The translations under genes were made by a program, and so were the position numbers. The notes below the pieces were generated by a model that ran no database searches, had not been told where the DNA came from, and was given only the letters and a program-made list of their open reading frames with translations. 64,000 bases of DNA, from positions 1,240,001-1,304,000 of the forward strand of contig NZ_JAPEMC010000001.1 of the NCBI RefSeq assembly GCF_026343115.1. The letters are read 5' to 3'. This DNA is from Streptomyces sp. NBC_00102 (GTDB taxonomy: Bacteria > Actinomycetota > Actinomycetes > Streptomycetales > Streptomycetaceae). This document shows positions 25,039 through 33,772 of this stretch, piece after piece; positions within the stretch are counted from its first letter, which is position 1; each line of letters opens with the position of its first letter.

Positions 25039-26364
25039 ATGTCGGAACAGCAGAGCGGCGCGGAAGACCGCGGGGAGCGCATTCTCGCCGTCTTCGAGAC
25101 CGCCTTCGGTGAGCTGCTGGCGGCCGACCCGGCCGCCTTCCGGGTCAAGTTCCGGAAGATGGCCGGCTCCGCCTTCGCCTTCTACCGGGGCACCGCCTGC
25201 CTGTTCTACGACGACCTGGCCCGGGAGCGGCTCGGCGGCCCGTACCTCGACGAGCGCACCGGCCGGGTCTGGATCCACGGGGACCTCCACGCGGAGAACT
25301 TCGGCACCTACATGGACGCCAACGGCCGCCTGGTCTTCAACGTCAACGACTTCGACGAGGCGTACGTCGGCCCGTTCACCTGGGATCTCAAGCGCTTCGC
25401 CGCCTCCGTCGCCCTGCTCGGGTATGCCAAGGCCCTCGGCGACGACCAGATCACCGAGCTGGTCCGGGTCTACGCCGCCGCGTACCGCGAGCGCATCCAC
25501 GCGCTGGCGACCGGCGTGAAGAACGACGAGGTGCCGCCCTTCACCCTGGACACCGCCGACGGCCCGCTGCTCGGTGCGCTCCGCACGGCCCGGTCGCTCA
25601 CCCGCTTCTCGCTGCTGGACTCGATGACGGAGATCCGCGACTTCGAGCGCCGGTTCGCCGCGGACGGCGGTGCCATCGACCTGGACGCCGCCACCCGCTA
25701 CAAAGTCCTCGCCGCGTTCGACGGCTACCTGGAGACCCTGCCCGAGTCGAGTCTGACCCGCCCGGACTCGTACCGGGTGAAGGACGTGGTGGGCCGCCGG
25801 GGCATCGGCATCGGGTCGGCCGGGCTGCCCTCGTACAACATCCTGCTGGAGGGGAACAGCGACGCCCTGGAGAACGACGTCGTGATCTACGTCAAGCAGG
25901 CCCAGACCCCCGCGGTCTCCCGGCACATCACGGACGCCTCGGTGCGCGACTACTTCCAGCACGAGGGCCACCGCACGGTGATCTCGCAGCGGGCGCTCCA
26001 GGACCACGCCGACCCGTGGCTGGGCTGGACCGAACTGGACGGCGCCGGACAGCTGGTGGCCGAGGTCTCGCCGTACGCGGTGGACCTGGACTGGTCGGAC
26101 ATCGACGAGCCCGACGAGATCGCGGCGGTCGTCGCCGACCTGGGCCGGGCGACGGCCACCATGCACGCGGCGGCCGACGACGAGAGCGGCCACTCGCTGG
26201 TGCCGTTCTCCACCGAGCGGGCCATCGACGCCGCCATCGCGGCCGACGAGGACGGCTTCGGCGACCTGCTCGTCGATTTCGCCCACAGCTACGGCGCACG
26301 GGCCCGCCGGGACCACCGGATCTTCGTGGACCTCTTCCGCAACGGGCGCATCCCGGGGCTCTGA
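25039..26364 (+). CDS. DUF2252 family protein
   Basis: A 441-residue protein of the DUF2252 family, which has a protein-kinase-like/aminoglycoside-phosphotransferase-like fold. Visible motifs are FYRGTACLFYDDL, the catalytic-loop-like WIHGDLHAENFGTY, the metal-site-like FNVNDFDEAYVGPFTWDL, and DVVIYVKQAQ. These suggest phosphotransfer, but no substrate is known to me. ATG at 25039 has AGGAGG nine bases upstream; 46 in-frame codons before it lack protein character. It is divergent from dnaE and alone in its transcription unit. Confidence 0.9.
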   Translation: MSEQQSGAEDRGERILAVFETAFGELLAADPAAFRVKFRKMAGSAFAFYRGTACLFYDDLARERLGGPYLDERTGRVWIHGDLHAENFGTYMDANGRLVFNVNDFDEAYVGPFTWDLKRFAASVALLGYAKALGDDQITELVRVYAAAYRERIHALATGVKNDEVPPFTLDTADGPLLGALRTARSLTRFSLLDSMTEIRDFERRFAADGGAIDLDAATRYKVLAAFDGYLETLPESSLTRPDSYRVKDVVGRRGIGIGSAGLPSYNILLEGNSDALENDVVIYVKQAQTPAVSRHITDASVRDYFQHEGHRTVISQRALQDHADPWLGWTELDGAGQLVAEVSPYAVDLDWSDIDEPDEIAAVVADLGRATATMHAAADDESGHSLVPFSTERAIDAAIAADEDGFGDLLVDFAHSYGARARRDHRIFVDLFRNGRIPGL

Positions 26365-26400
26365 CCGAGCTCCGGCCGAACCCCTGACCGGCCTCCGACC

Positions 26401-26419
26401 GGGCCCGCGAGGGCCCTTT
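26401..26419 (+). terminator. Probable terminator after the DUF2252 gene
   Basis: GGGCCC-GCGA-GGGCCC followed by TTT lies 36 bases after the stop; a second hairpin CCCCGG/CCGGGG with a TTT follows at 26431-26455. Confidence 0.55.
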
Positions 26420-26604
26420 CCACCGCCGCTCCCCGGGCTCCGTACCGGGGCCTTTAGGGGTCGCTTACAGGAACGCGTGCGAGACTCTCCCGCGATGGAC
26501 ATATCAGGGACGCGACCCAGGGCGTGGGTCGAAAGTGGCGCCGGCCGCCCGGAGGGCGGGTCCGGCGGCGTCCGGTGCGTGCGATCGCAAGGCGGAGGGT
26601 CGAC

Positions 26605-26623
26605 CCGATACTGGATGTATCGG
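26605..26623. promoter_or_regulatory. Inverted repeat at the start of the membrane-protein gene
   Basis: CCGATAC-TGGAT-GTATCGG has perfect seven-base arms. It overlaps the ATG at 26615, so it is either an operator in front of a later start or an mRNA hairpin covering this one. Confidence 0.4.
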
Positions 26624-27355
26624 GGTGATCCCGACAACGCGGCGAGCGTGCGTGCCGGGCGTCGCCGGACAGGCGGGACTTTCGACACACGCCCCAGGAC
26701 CGCGCGCGCGGCGCTCTTCACCGCGCTCGTCGTCACGCTGTCCTCCGCGTCCCACGTCCTGCTCTCGCGGGAAGCCCTGCCGGTGACCGCGCTGGCGCTG
26801 GTGGCGGGCCTGGTGTTCGCCGCCGCGTACGCGCTGGCGGGCCGGGAGCGCGGCTTCGGGGCGATAGCGGGGCTGCTGGTCCCGCTGGAGCTCGCCGCCG
26901 ACACGGTCTTCACCACGGGGCAGCAGCTCTGCTACGGCGCGGCGGGCGGCCCGGTGGCCGGCCCGCTGCGCTCCCTGGGCTTCGACGTCCTCTGCGGCGG
27001 CCACGGGGTGGGCGCTCCACTGGCGCGGGTCGCCGGAGTCGGCCACCCCTCCTCGGCCGCCGCGCTGCCGCTGCCCCCGGGGCCGGGCGTCCCGTGGCTG
27101 CTGCTCGCCGCGCACGTGACCGTCGGGCTGCTGGCGGCGGCCTGGCTGCGGCGCGGCGAGGCCGCGCTGGCGGCCCTGCTGCGGGCCGCGGCCGGCTTCG
27201 CCTTCCACCCGCTGCTGGTCGCCCTGGCGGTGGCCCGTGCGGCCCGCCGGCCGGTCCGGGGCGCCGTACGCCCGCGGGCCCCGCGCCCGTTCGTCGCGGC
27301 CCGTCCGCTCTTCACGCACTCCGTGGGCCGGAGGGGACCGCCGCTGCCGGCCTGA
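26615..27355 (+). CDS. Hypothetical integral membrane protein
   Basis: A 246-residue protein with about five membrane helices: AALFTALVVTLSSASHVLL, LPVTALALVAGLVFAAAYAL, FGAIAGLLVPLELAADTVF, PWLLLAAHVTVGLLAAAWL and AAAGFAFHPLLVALAVA, ending in a basic tail. The start is uncertain: ATG 26615 lies inside an inverted repeat, GTG 26648 is a reasonable alternative, and an ATG at 26495 would add a non-protein-like stretch. It precedes a membrane-anchored thioredoxin-like gene by 62 bases, so the pair may act together in envelope thiol chemistry or copper/cytochrome handling; this is inference from position only. Confidence 0.7.
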   Translation: MYRGDPDNAASVRAGRRRTGGTFDTRPRTARAALFTALVVTLSSASHVLLSREALPVTALALVAGLVFAAAYALAGRERGFGAIAGLLVPLELAADTVFTTGQQLCYGAAGGPVAGPLRSLGFDVLCGGHGVGAPLARVAGVGHPSSAAALPLPPGPGVPWLLLAAHVTVGLLAAAWLRRGEAALAALLRAAAGFAFHPLLVALAVARAARRPVRGAVRPRAPRPFVAARPLFTHSVGRRGPPLPA

Positions 27356-27417
27356 GCCTGCACGGCATTCCCCTTTCACCCTTTACGTCGTCACGTACGC
27401 CCCACGGAGAAACCATC

Positions 27418-28230
27418 ATGAGCAACCGCAACAACCAGGCGAACAAGGCAGCGGCCCGCGAGCGGCTGCGCGCCGAGCGCGAGCGCCAGGCGAAGAAGGA
27501 CAAGGCCCGCAAGCAGATCATCGTCGGCGTCTCGATCGTCGCGGTGCTGGCCATAGCCGGCGGTGTCGCCTACGGCGTCAACGAGCTGAACAAGCCGGAC
27601 GCCTGGGAGGCCGCGGGCGACGCCAAGGTGACCGCCCCCAAGAACACCACCGGTACCAACGGCACGACCGTCGTGATCGGCGAGTCCTCCGCGAAGAAGA
27701 CGCTGGAGATGTACGAGGACTCCCGCTGCCCGATCTGCGCCCAGTTCGAGCAGACCGTCGGCTCGACGGTCACCAAGGACGTCGCGGACGGCAAGTACAA
27801 GATCAAGTACGTCGGCGCCACCTTCATCGACAACAGCGACAACGGCGAGGGCTCCAAGAACGCCCTCAGCGCCCTGGGCGCGGCCCTCAACGTCAGCCCC
27901 GACGCGTTCCTCCAGTACAAGACGGCGCTGTACTCGGCGAAGTACCACCCGGACGAGACCGAGGACAAGTTCGCCAAGGACAGCTACCTCATCGAGGTCG
28001 CCGACACGGTGGACGCGCTCAAGAACAACAAGGCGTTCCAGAAGGACGTCAACGACGGCACCTACGACGCCTGGGCCGTCAAGATGTCCAAGACCTTCGA
28101 CTCCAGCGGGGTCACCGGCACGCCGACCCTGAAGATGGACGGCAAGAACGTGACCGCCGAGGGCAGCGACAGCGCGCCCATGACGGTGGCCGACTACACC
28201 ACGGCGATCGACGCGGCGCTCAAGGGCTGA
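27418..28230 (+). CDS. Membrane-anchored DsbA-like thioredoxin-domain protein
   Basis: A 270-residue protein with a charged cytoplasmic N terminus rich in Arg, Lys and Glu, a signal anchor at about residues 34-53 (IIVGVSIVAVLAIAGGVAYG), and an extracytoplasmic DsbA-like thioredoxin domain. The active-site motif is C104-P-I-C107 in YEDSRCPICAQFE, and the cis-Pro loop is in GVTGTPTLKMDG. It should form, reduce or isomerise disulphides in exported proteins. It follows the integral membrane protein gene and ends at a strong terminator. Confidence 0.92.
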   Translation: MSNRNNQANKAAARERLRAERERQAKKDKARKQIIVGVSIVAVLAIAGGVAYGVNELNKPDAWEAAGDAKVTAPKNTTGTNGTTVVIGESSAKKTLEMYEDSRCPICAQFEQTVGSTVTKDVADGKYKIKYVGATFIDNSDNGEGSKNALSALGAALNVSPDAFLQYKTALYSAKYHPDETEDKFAKDSYLIEVADTVDALKNNKAFQKDVNDGTYDAWAVKMSKTFDSSGVTGTPTLKMDGKNVTAEGSDSAPMTVADYTTAIDAALKG

Positions 28231-28255
28231 CGCACCGGCTCACAGCTCCCAGGCC

Positions 28256-28290
28256 GGGCGGGCGGACACCTCGCGGGTGTCCGCCCGCCC
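28256..28290 (+). terminator. Terminator after the thioredoxin-like gene
   Basis: Perfect 15-base arms GGGCGGGCGGACACC and GGTGTCCGCCCGCCC with a five-base loop, 25 bases beyond the stop. Confidence 0.85.
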
Positions 28291-28310
28291 GACCCCGTCC
28301 GTCCCGCCCC

Positions 28311-28382
28311 GCCCGGCGCTGGTTTCTCCCACCCGCCCGGCGCTGGTTTCTCCCACCCGCCCGGCGCTGGTTTCTCCCACCC
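28311..28382. repeat. Three perfect 24-base tandem repeats
   Basis: The unit starts GCCCGGCGCTGGTTTCTCCC and ends ACCC; it repeats three times without change at 28311, 28335 and 28359, with degenerate partial units on both sides. It lies in the intergenic region after the terminator. The rest of this 493-base gap (28231-28723) shows no gene. Confidence 0.9.
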
Positions 28383-28723
28383 GCCCGTCCCCGTCTGTCC
28401 CGCCCCGCCCGGCCCTGGTTCCCCCCGCCGGCACGCCACCCGGCGCGCACCGGACGGGTTTTGGCCACGGCCGGCGCGGCGGCCATGTGTCCCGGAGGTC
28501 ACGGCCGGGGCGCCGCTTTGCGGACACACCGCCCGCCGCGTCGACGACCGGTTACGAAGACGCTTCGAGGACGTACGCGGGGGTGACCCCGCCCGACCGG
28601 GAGACCCGCCCGCCCCACGGCGAACAGGCCGGAAGAACACTCCCCCGCAGATGACATGCACACGTAATCTCCCGGCGGAGCGGACGAGGAAATCCCTCGC
28701 CCGCGCGTCCTCGAGGAGTCCCT

Positions 28724-29701
28724 GTGCGCGCTCTCTTCCCGACCTCCCCCCACGTGCGTCGCCGCCTGCTCGCCACCGCCGCCCTGGCCGGAACCCTGGC
28801 CCTGACCCCGGTGGCCGCCTCCCCGGTCAACGCCTCCGCCGCCGCGGGAGCCACCTCCTGCGCCGACGACACGGCGTCCGCCCTCGCACGCCAGGCCCGC
28901 CCCGGGGCGGGCGCCACGGCGCACGAGCCCAACGCCATCAGCACCGCCGCCGCGGAGGCGATCGACGCCGACCTGCGCACCAGACTCGCCGAGCGCCGCT
29001 CCGCCGGGGTCACCACCCTGGCGGCCGGCGCCTCGATACCGGTGTACTTCCACGTGATCCACTCGGGCGCGACCGGGAACCTGTCGGCGAGCGCCATCAG
29101 CGCCCAGATGAGCGTGCTCAACAGCGCTTACTCCGGAGCCGGTACGGGCAACACCGCCACCGGCTTCAGCTTCACCCTGGCGGCGACGGACTACACCGAC
29201 AACGCCACCTGGTACAACGTGAGCTCCGGTTCCAGCGCCGAGAAGGCGATGAAGACCGCTCTGCGCAAGGGCGGGGCCAACGCCCTCAACATCTACACCG
29301 CCAACCTCGGCGGCGGCCTCCTCGGCTGGGCCACCTTCCCGAGCTCCTACGCCTCCAGCCCGAAGATGGACGGCGTGGTGATCCTCGACACCTCGCTGCC
29401 GGGCGGGGCCGCGACCAACTACGACGAGGGCGACACCGCCACCCACGAGGTCGGCCACTGGATGGGGCTCTACCACACCTTCCAGGGCGGCTGCAACGGA
29501 AACGGCGACTACGTCGCCGACACCCCGGCCGAGAAGACCGAGGCGTACGAGTGCCCCACCGGGCGGGACACCTGCACCAACAAGACCGGGGTCGACCCGA
29601 TCCACAACTTCATGGACTACACGTACGACTCCTGCATGTACCAGTTCACCCCTGGCCAGGTGCAGCGGATGAGCGACAGCTGGACCGCCTACCGCGGCTG
29701 A
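28724..29701 (+). CDS. Secreted M43-type zinc metalloprotease
   Basis: A 325-residue secreted protease. The N-terminal signal peptide ([21 protein letters not shown]) is followed by a pro-region and a catalytic domain with the metzincin motif [11 protein letters not shown] (HExxHxxGxxH) and a Met-turn [14 protein letters not shown], as in the pappalysin/cytophagalysin family M43. Several Cys in the C-terminal part could form disulphides ([22 protein letters not shown]). The GTG at 28724 has GAGGAG six bases upstream. It stands alone and converges on the dienelactone-hydrolase-like gene. Confidence 0.93.
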   Translation: MRALFPTSPHVRRRLLATAALAGTLALTPVAASPVNASAAAGATSCADDTASALARQARPGAGATAHEPNAISTAAAEAIDADLRTRLAERRSAGVTTLAAGASIPVYFHVIHSGATGNLSASAISAQMSVLNSAYSGAGTGNTATGFSFTLAATDYTDNATWYNVSSGSSAEKAMKTALRKGGANALNIYTANLGGGLLGWATFPSSYASSPKMDGVVILDTSLPGGAATNYDEGDTATHEVGHWMGLYHTFQGGCNGNGDYVADTPAEKTEAYECPTGRDTCTNKTGVDPIHNFMDYTYDSCMYQFTPGQVQRMSDSWTAYRG

Positions 29702-29761
29702 GCCGCCCCTCCGCCCGCCCCCGGGCCCCGGGCCGTGCCGGTGGTCCGGGGGCGCGGCGCG

Positions 29762-30331
29762 TCAGAGGGTCGCCAGGAAACCCAGCGCGACCTTCCACGC
29801 CAGCTCGGCCGACTTCTCGTCGTAGTCGGGCAGCGCGTCGTCGGTGAAGAGGTGTCCGGCGCCGGGGTAGCGGTAGATCTCCACGTCCGCCCCGGCCCGC
29901 CGCATCTCCAGGTACCAGCTGTTCAGCCAGTCGTGCGTCTCCGAGGGGTCCGGGTCGGCGACGTGCAGCTGGACCGGGAGCTCGTCCGTGCTCGCGTTCT
30001 CGGCGAGGTCCGAGGTGCCGTGGAAGAGCAGCAGCCCGCGCGCCTTCTCGTCACCGAGGGCGAGGGTCTGCGCCACGGCGGCGCCCAGCGAGAAGCCCGT
30101 GTAGACGAGGCCCTGCTCCGAGTAGGGCGCGGCGGCCAGTACCGCCCGCTTGAGCAGCTCGTCCTTGCCCAGCTCCTCCCGGTACGCCTCCGCCTCCGCC
30201 TGCGTTTCAAAGGTGTGCCCCTCGAACAGATCGGGCACGCGCACCTCATGGCCGGCTGCTCGGAGCCGGTCGGCAGCGGCGTGCACCGCGGGCCGGAGCC
30301 CGTAGGTCGAGTGGAAAAGCATGATGTTCAT
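29762..30331 (-). CDS. Dienelactone hydrolase family protein
   Basis: A 189-residue alpha/beta hydrolase of the dienelactone hydrolase superfamily. It starts MNIMLFHSTYGLRPAV; the nucleophile elbow is GFSLGAAVAQ with Ser where classical dienelactone hydrolase has Cys; the acid is likely in LHVADPDPSE and the His in YPGAGHLFTDD. An ATG nine bases upstream (MGGMNIM) is an alternative start. The substrate is unknown. It is divergent from the MscS channel gene, sharing a very short (46-base) promoter region. Confidence 0.88.
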   Translation of the reverse strand: MNIMLFHSTYGLRPAVHAAADRLRAAGHEVRVPDLFEGHTFETQAEAEAYREELGKDELLKRAVLAAAPYSEQGLVYTGFSLGAAVAQTLALGDEKARGLLLFHGTSDLAENASTDELPVQLHVADPDPSETHDWLNSWYLEMRRAGADVEIYRYPGAGHLFTDDALPDYDEKSAELAWKVALGFLATL

Positions 30332-30377
30332 GCCGCCCATGGTGCCAGCTGCCACCCTGACCCCGGAGGACACGAGG

Positions 30378-31520
30378 ATGGAGAACGTGCTGCGCCCGCT
30401 GCTGATCGTCGGCGGTTCGGTGGCGGTCACCCTGCTGGCCGGCTGGCTGGTGGACCTGGCTCTGCGGCGGGCTGACGTCCGGCACCCCGACACGCCCCTG
30501 TGGGGGCTGCTGCGGCGCTGCCGGCCGCCCCTTCAGGTGGTGATCTGCGCGGGCCTGCTGCGCGGCACCTTCGCCCATCTCCGCCTGGAGCTGGTGCGCG
30601 ACCACCGGGAGGCGATCGGCCAGGTGCTGAGCCTGGTCCTGATCGGCGCCTCGGCCTGGCTGGTGGTCCGGGTGGCGGCAACCGTCGTGGAGTCCAGTTA
30701 CGCCCGGTACGCCACCTCCACCCGCGATCCGGCCCGGGTCCGGCGGGTGCGCACCCAGGTGACGCTGATCCAGCGGGTGGTCATCGCCGTGGTGACGACG
30801 GTGGCGGTCGCCGCGATGCTGCTCACCTTCCCGGCGATGCAGACCGTCGGCACCTCGATGCTGGCGTCGGCCGGTGTGCTCGGCATCGTCGCGGGTGTCG
30901 CCGCCCAGTCCACTCTCGGCAACGTCTTCGCCGGGTTCCAGATCGCCTTCGGCGACATGGTGCGCCTCGGCGACACCGTGGTGGTGGACGGGGAGTGGGG
31001 CACGGTGGAGGAGATCACGCTGACCTTCCTCGCCGTACGCACCTGGGACGAGCGCCGGATCACCATGCCGGTGTCGTACTTCACCAGCCGCCCGTTCGAG
31101 AACTGGTCGCGCGGCGGGGTCCAGATGACCGGCACGGTCTACTTCCACCTGGACCACGCGGCGCCGATGGACGCCATGCGGGACAAGATGCGCGACATCC
31201 TCGGCGAGTGCGGGGCCTGGGACGGCCGGACCTGGTCCCTCGCGGTGACGGACACCACACCGAGCACCATCCAGGTCCGGGCCGTGGTCACCGCCAAGGA
31301 CGCGGACGACATCTGGACGGTCCGGTGCGCGGTGCGCGAGCAGCTGATCGCCTGGCTCCGGGACCACCATCCGTACGCCCTGCCCCGCGTCGCCACGGCC
31401 CCCGCCACGCTGGCCGCGGGCGACCAGTGGCCGGAGCTGACCTCCCGTACGGCCGCGTCCGTGCGCCGCAACGGCAAGGAGCCGACTCCGCACGCGGCCC
31501 CGCACACCGGCCGCGGCTGA
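30378..31520 (+). CDS. MscS-family mechanosensitive channel
   Basis: A 380-residue small-conductance mechanosensitive channel protein that releases solutes at hypo-osmotic shock. Transmembrane helices lie at about residues 5-25, 50-70, 80-105 and 135-160. The pore-lining helix and vestibule follow the family pattern: GTSMLASAGVLGIVAGVAAQSTLGNVFAGFQIAF, with the beta domain GDTVVVDGEWGTVEEITLTFLAVRTWDERRITMP. The ATG at 30378 has GGAGGA seven bases upstream. A charged C-terminal tail ends the protein. Confidence 0.93.
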   Translation: MENVLRPLLIVGGSVAVTLLAGWLVDLALRRADVRHPDTPLWGLLRRCRPPLQVVICAGLLRGTFAHLRLELVRDHREAIGQVLSLVLIGASAWLVVRVAATVVESSYARYATSTRDPARVRRVRTQVTLIQRVVIAVVTTVAVAAMLLTFPAMQTVGTSMLASAGVLGIVAGVAAQSTLGNVFAGFQIAFGDMVRLGDTVVVDGEWGTVEEITLTFLAVRTWDERRITMPVSYFTSRPFENWSRGGVQMTGTVYFHLDHAAPMDAMRDKMRDILGECGAWDGRTWSLAVTDTTPSTIQVRAVVTAKDADDIWTVRCAVREQLIAWLRDHHPYALPRVATAPATLAAGDQWPELTSRTAASVRRNGKEPTPHAAPHTGRG

Positions 31521-31568
31521 GACGGCGGCTCCGGGCCCCGCCCTGCGCCGGGCGCGCCCGCGCCGCGC

Positions 31569-33155
31569 TCAGCGCAGGCTGCGCACGTCCAGGAACCGCA
31601 GCACCCGGTCGACCACCTCGGGGTCGGCGCCGGTCTCGCTGCGGGCCGAGAGCACCTCGTGGCGGGCGGCGGAGAGCAGCTCCCGCTGGATTCGGCTGAC
31701 CTCCTTGAACCGCTTCGCCCGCTGGGCGTACGCGTCGCGCCGCTCGTCGTCCACCATGTCGGGGCTGATGCGCGCCCCGATGTCGTAGGCGGCGCGCTGG
31801 AGCCGCTCCAGCACGTCCTCGGGGAACTCCTCGACCTGCTGGATCTCCTTCAGCCGGGCCCGGGCGGCCTTGGCGGCACGGATCGCGAGGTGCTTCTCCA
31901 GCTCCCGTTCGGCGTCGGTGTCGGCCCGGACGCCGAGCCTGCGCACCAGCCAGGGCAGGGTGAGCCCCTGGAACACCAGGGTCGCCATGATGACCGCGAA
32001 GGCGATGAAGACGATCTCGTCGCGGCCCGGGAAGGGTTCGCCGTCGTCGGTCTTCAGCGGGACGGCGAGGGCCAGCGCGACGGACGCCACCCCGCGCATC
32101 CCCGCCCACCACATGACGACGGTCTCGCGCCAGCTGGTCGGGATCTCCTCGCTCACGTCGCGCAGGGTGTGCAGCTTCTTGGCGAGCCAGGTCGCGGGCA
32201 GCAGCCAGAGCAGCCGGACGCCGATGACCACGGCGACGATCGCGAGCCCCCAGCCCACCATCCGCCACTCCCGCCCGTCGGCGGTGCCGAAGACGTTGTG
32301 GAGTTCCAGCCCGATGAGCCCGAAGGCGATCCCGGTGACCAGGGTGTCGACGATGTTCCAGAAGGTGCGCCCGGTGAGCCGGCCCAGCACGTCGTCCGCG
32401 TCGGCGGTGTGCTCGGCGAGGAAGAGCGCGGTGGTGAGCACCGCGAGGACCCCGGAGCCCATCAGCTCCTCGGACAGGACATAGGCGACGAACGGTACGA
32501 GCAGCGTGAGGCCGACCTGGAGCGTGGCGTCCCCGAGGAGTCCCATCAGCTTGATGGTGAGCCAGCCGAGCGCGAACCCGACCGCCACGGCGACCGCTGC
32601 CGACAGGAGCAGCAGCCCGAAGGCCTCGGGGAGCGAGAAGGTGCCGCTCACCGCCGCCGCGATGGCCACGTGGTAGAGCACGATCGCGGTCACGTCGTTG
32701 AAGAGGCCCTCGCCCTCCAGGATGGAGACGAGCCGGCGCGGCAGCCCGAGCGAACCGGCGACGGCCGTGGCGGCCACCGGGTCGGGCGGCGCGACGAGCG
32801 CGCCGAGCGCCACGGCGGCGGCGAGGGGCAGTCCGGGCACGACGGCGTCGGCGACGGCCGCGACCGCCGCCGTCGTCACGAAGACCAGGGCGACCGCGAG
32901 CAGGAAGATCGGTCGTTTGTTGGCCGCGAACTGCCGCCAGGAGGTGCGCTGCACGGAGGCGTAGAGCAGCGGCGGCAGCAGCGCGGGGAGGATGATCTCC
33001 GGCGGGATGTCGACGTTGGGCACGAAGGGGAGGAAGGCCATCCCCACCCCGATGAGCGTCATCAGCACCGGGGCCGGCAGCCCCAGCCGCTCCCCCACCG
33101 GCACCGTGATCACGGCTCCCAGCAGGAGCAGCAGGAGCAGGGCCATCTGGTCCAC
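31569..33155 (-). CDS. Na+/H+ antiporter (CPA1/NhaP type)
   Basis: A 528-residue monovalent cation:proton antiporter with about 12 membrane helices. The family's ion-binding region is visible as LGALVAPPDPVAATAVAGSLGLPRRLVSILEGEGLFNDVTAIVLYH (conserved Pro-Asp-Pro and Asn-Asp), plus the Arg-containing MWWAGMRGVASVALALAVPL. A hydrophilic C-terminal tail of about 110 residues, probably a regulatory coiled region, follows the last helix. The start is GTG 33155; ATG four codons later is possible. It converges on the MscS gene, and together they suggest osmotic and pH homeostasis. Confidence 0.93.
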   Translation of the reverse strand: MDQMALLLLLLLGAVITVPVGERLGLPAPVLMTLIGVGMAFLPFVPNVDIPPEIILPALLPPLLYASVQRTSWRQFAANKRPIFLLAVALVFVTTAAVAAVADAVVPGLPLAAAVALGALVAPPDPVAATAVAGSLGLPRRLVSILEGEGLFNDVTAIVLYHVAIAAAVSGTFSLPEAFGLLLLSAAVAVAVGFALGWLTIKLMGLLGDATLQVGLTLLVPFVAYVLSEELMGSGVLAVLTTALFLAEHTADADDVLGRLTGRTFWNIVDTLVTGIAFGLIGLELHNVFGTADGREWRMVGWGLAIVAVVIGVRLLWLLPATWLAKKLHTLRDVSEEIPTSWRETVVMWWAGMRGVASVALALAVPLKTDDGEPFPGRDEIVFIAFAVIMATLVFQGLTLPWLVRRLGVRADTDAERELEKHLAIRAAKAARARLKEIQQVEEFPEDVLERLQRAAYDIGARISPDMVDDERRDAYAQRAKRFKEVSRIQRELLSAARHEVLSARSETGADPEVVDRVLRFLDVRSLR

Positions 33156-33183
33156 GTGGAACGCCTTCCGCAGGATGCAGCGT

Positions 33184-33210
33184 TCCCGCCCGGCGCGCGG
33201 CCGGGCGGGA
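33184..33210 (-). terminator. Terminator after the lspA-rluD-GNAT operon
   Basis: Perfect 11-base arms TCCCGCCCGGC and GCCGGGCGGGA with a five-base loop, about 70 bases beyond the acetyltransferase stop and just ahead of the antiporter gene. Confidence 0.65.
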
Positions 33211-33277
33211 TCTCCACCCTGTCACGCCGGGTCCGCGAGGTGCGGTGACACCCCCCTGTGCGACGGGCGAACGGAAG

Positions 33278-33772
33278 CTACTGCTCCGCGAGGGTGCGGC
33301 GCATGGCGCGGTGCGCTATCCCGGCGTCCTGGAACTCGGGGCCGTACACCTGGTAGCCGAGGCGCTCGTAGAAGCCGAGGGCGTGGGTCTGGGCGTGCAG
33401 GTCGACGGCGGCCAGTCCGAGCGCCCGCGCCTCGTCCTCTATCGCGCGGACCAGTGCGGCCCCGACGCCGAGGCCGCGGGCCTGCCCGGCGACGGCGAGC
33501 CGGCCCAGCGAGCCGACGGTGAGGTCGCCGCCGGTCTTCCCGGCCGCCGCCTCGCCGTGCAGCAGCCGGCCGGTGCCGAGCGCCGTGCCGTCCTCGGAGA
33601 CCGCGATGACGTGCACCGTGGTGGCCTCGGGCCGGTCGTACGCGTCGTACTCCAGGTCCTCGGGCACTCCCTGCTCGCCGACGAAGACCTCCTTGCGGAC
33701 CTGGAAGCAGGCCGCGCGGTCCGCCTCGTCGCGCGTCCGCCGGGCGGTGTACGGGGTGGTGCCGGTGGTCAT
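33278..33772 (-). CDS. GNAT-family N-acetyltransferase (ElaA-like)
   Basis: A 164-residue acetyl-CoA-dependent acetyltransferase. The acetyl-CoA pyrophosphate-binding motif is [22 protein letters not shown] (Q/RxxGxG/A), followed by [20 protein letters not shown]. The N-terminal [21 protein letters not shown] is typical of ElaA/YjgM-type members. Its ATG overlaps the stop of the pseudouridine synthase gene (ATGA), so it is the third gene of an lspA-rluD-GNAT operon. The substrate is unknown. Confidence 0.92.
   Translation of the reverse strand: MTTGTTPYTARRTRDEADRAACFQVRKEVFVGEQGVPEDLEYDAYDRPEATTVHVIAVSEDGTALGTGRLLHGEAAAGKTGGDLTVGSLGRLAVAGQARGLGVGAALVRAIEDEARALGLAAVDLHAQTHALGFYERLGYQVYGPEFQDAGIAHRAMRRTLAEQ

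Noticed and set aside
28311..28382. Possible CRISPR array
   Set aside because: The repeats are directly contiguous with no unique spacers and no cas genes are present.
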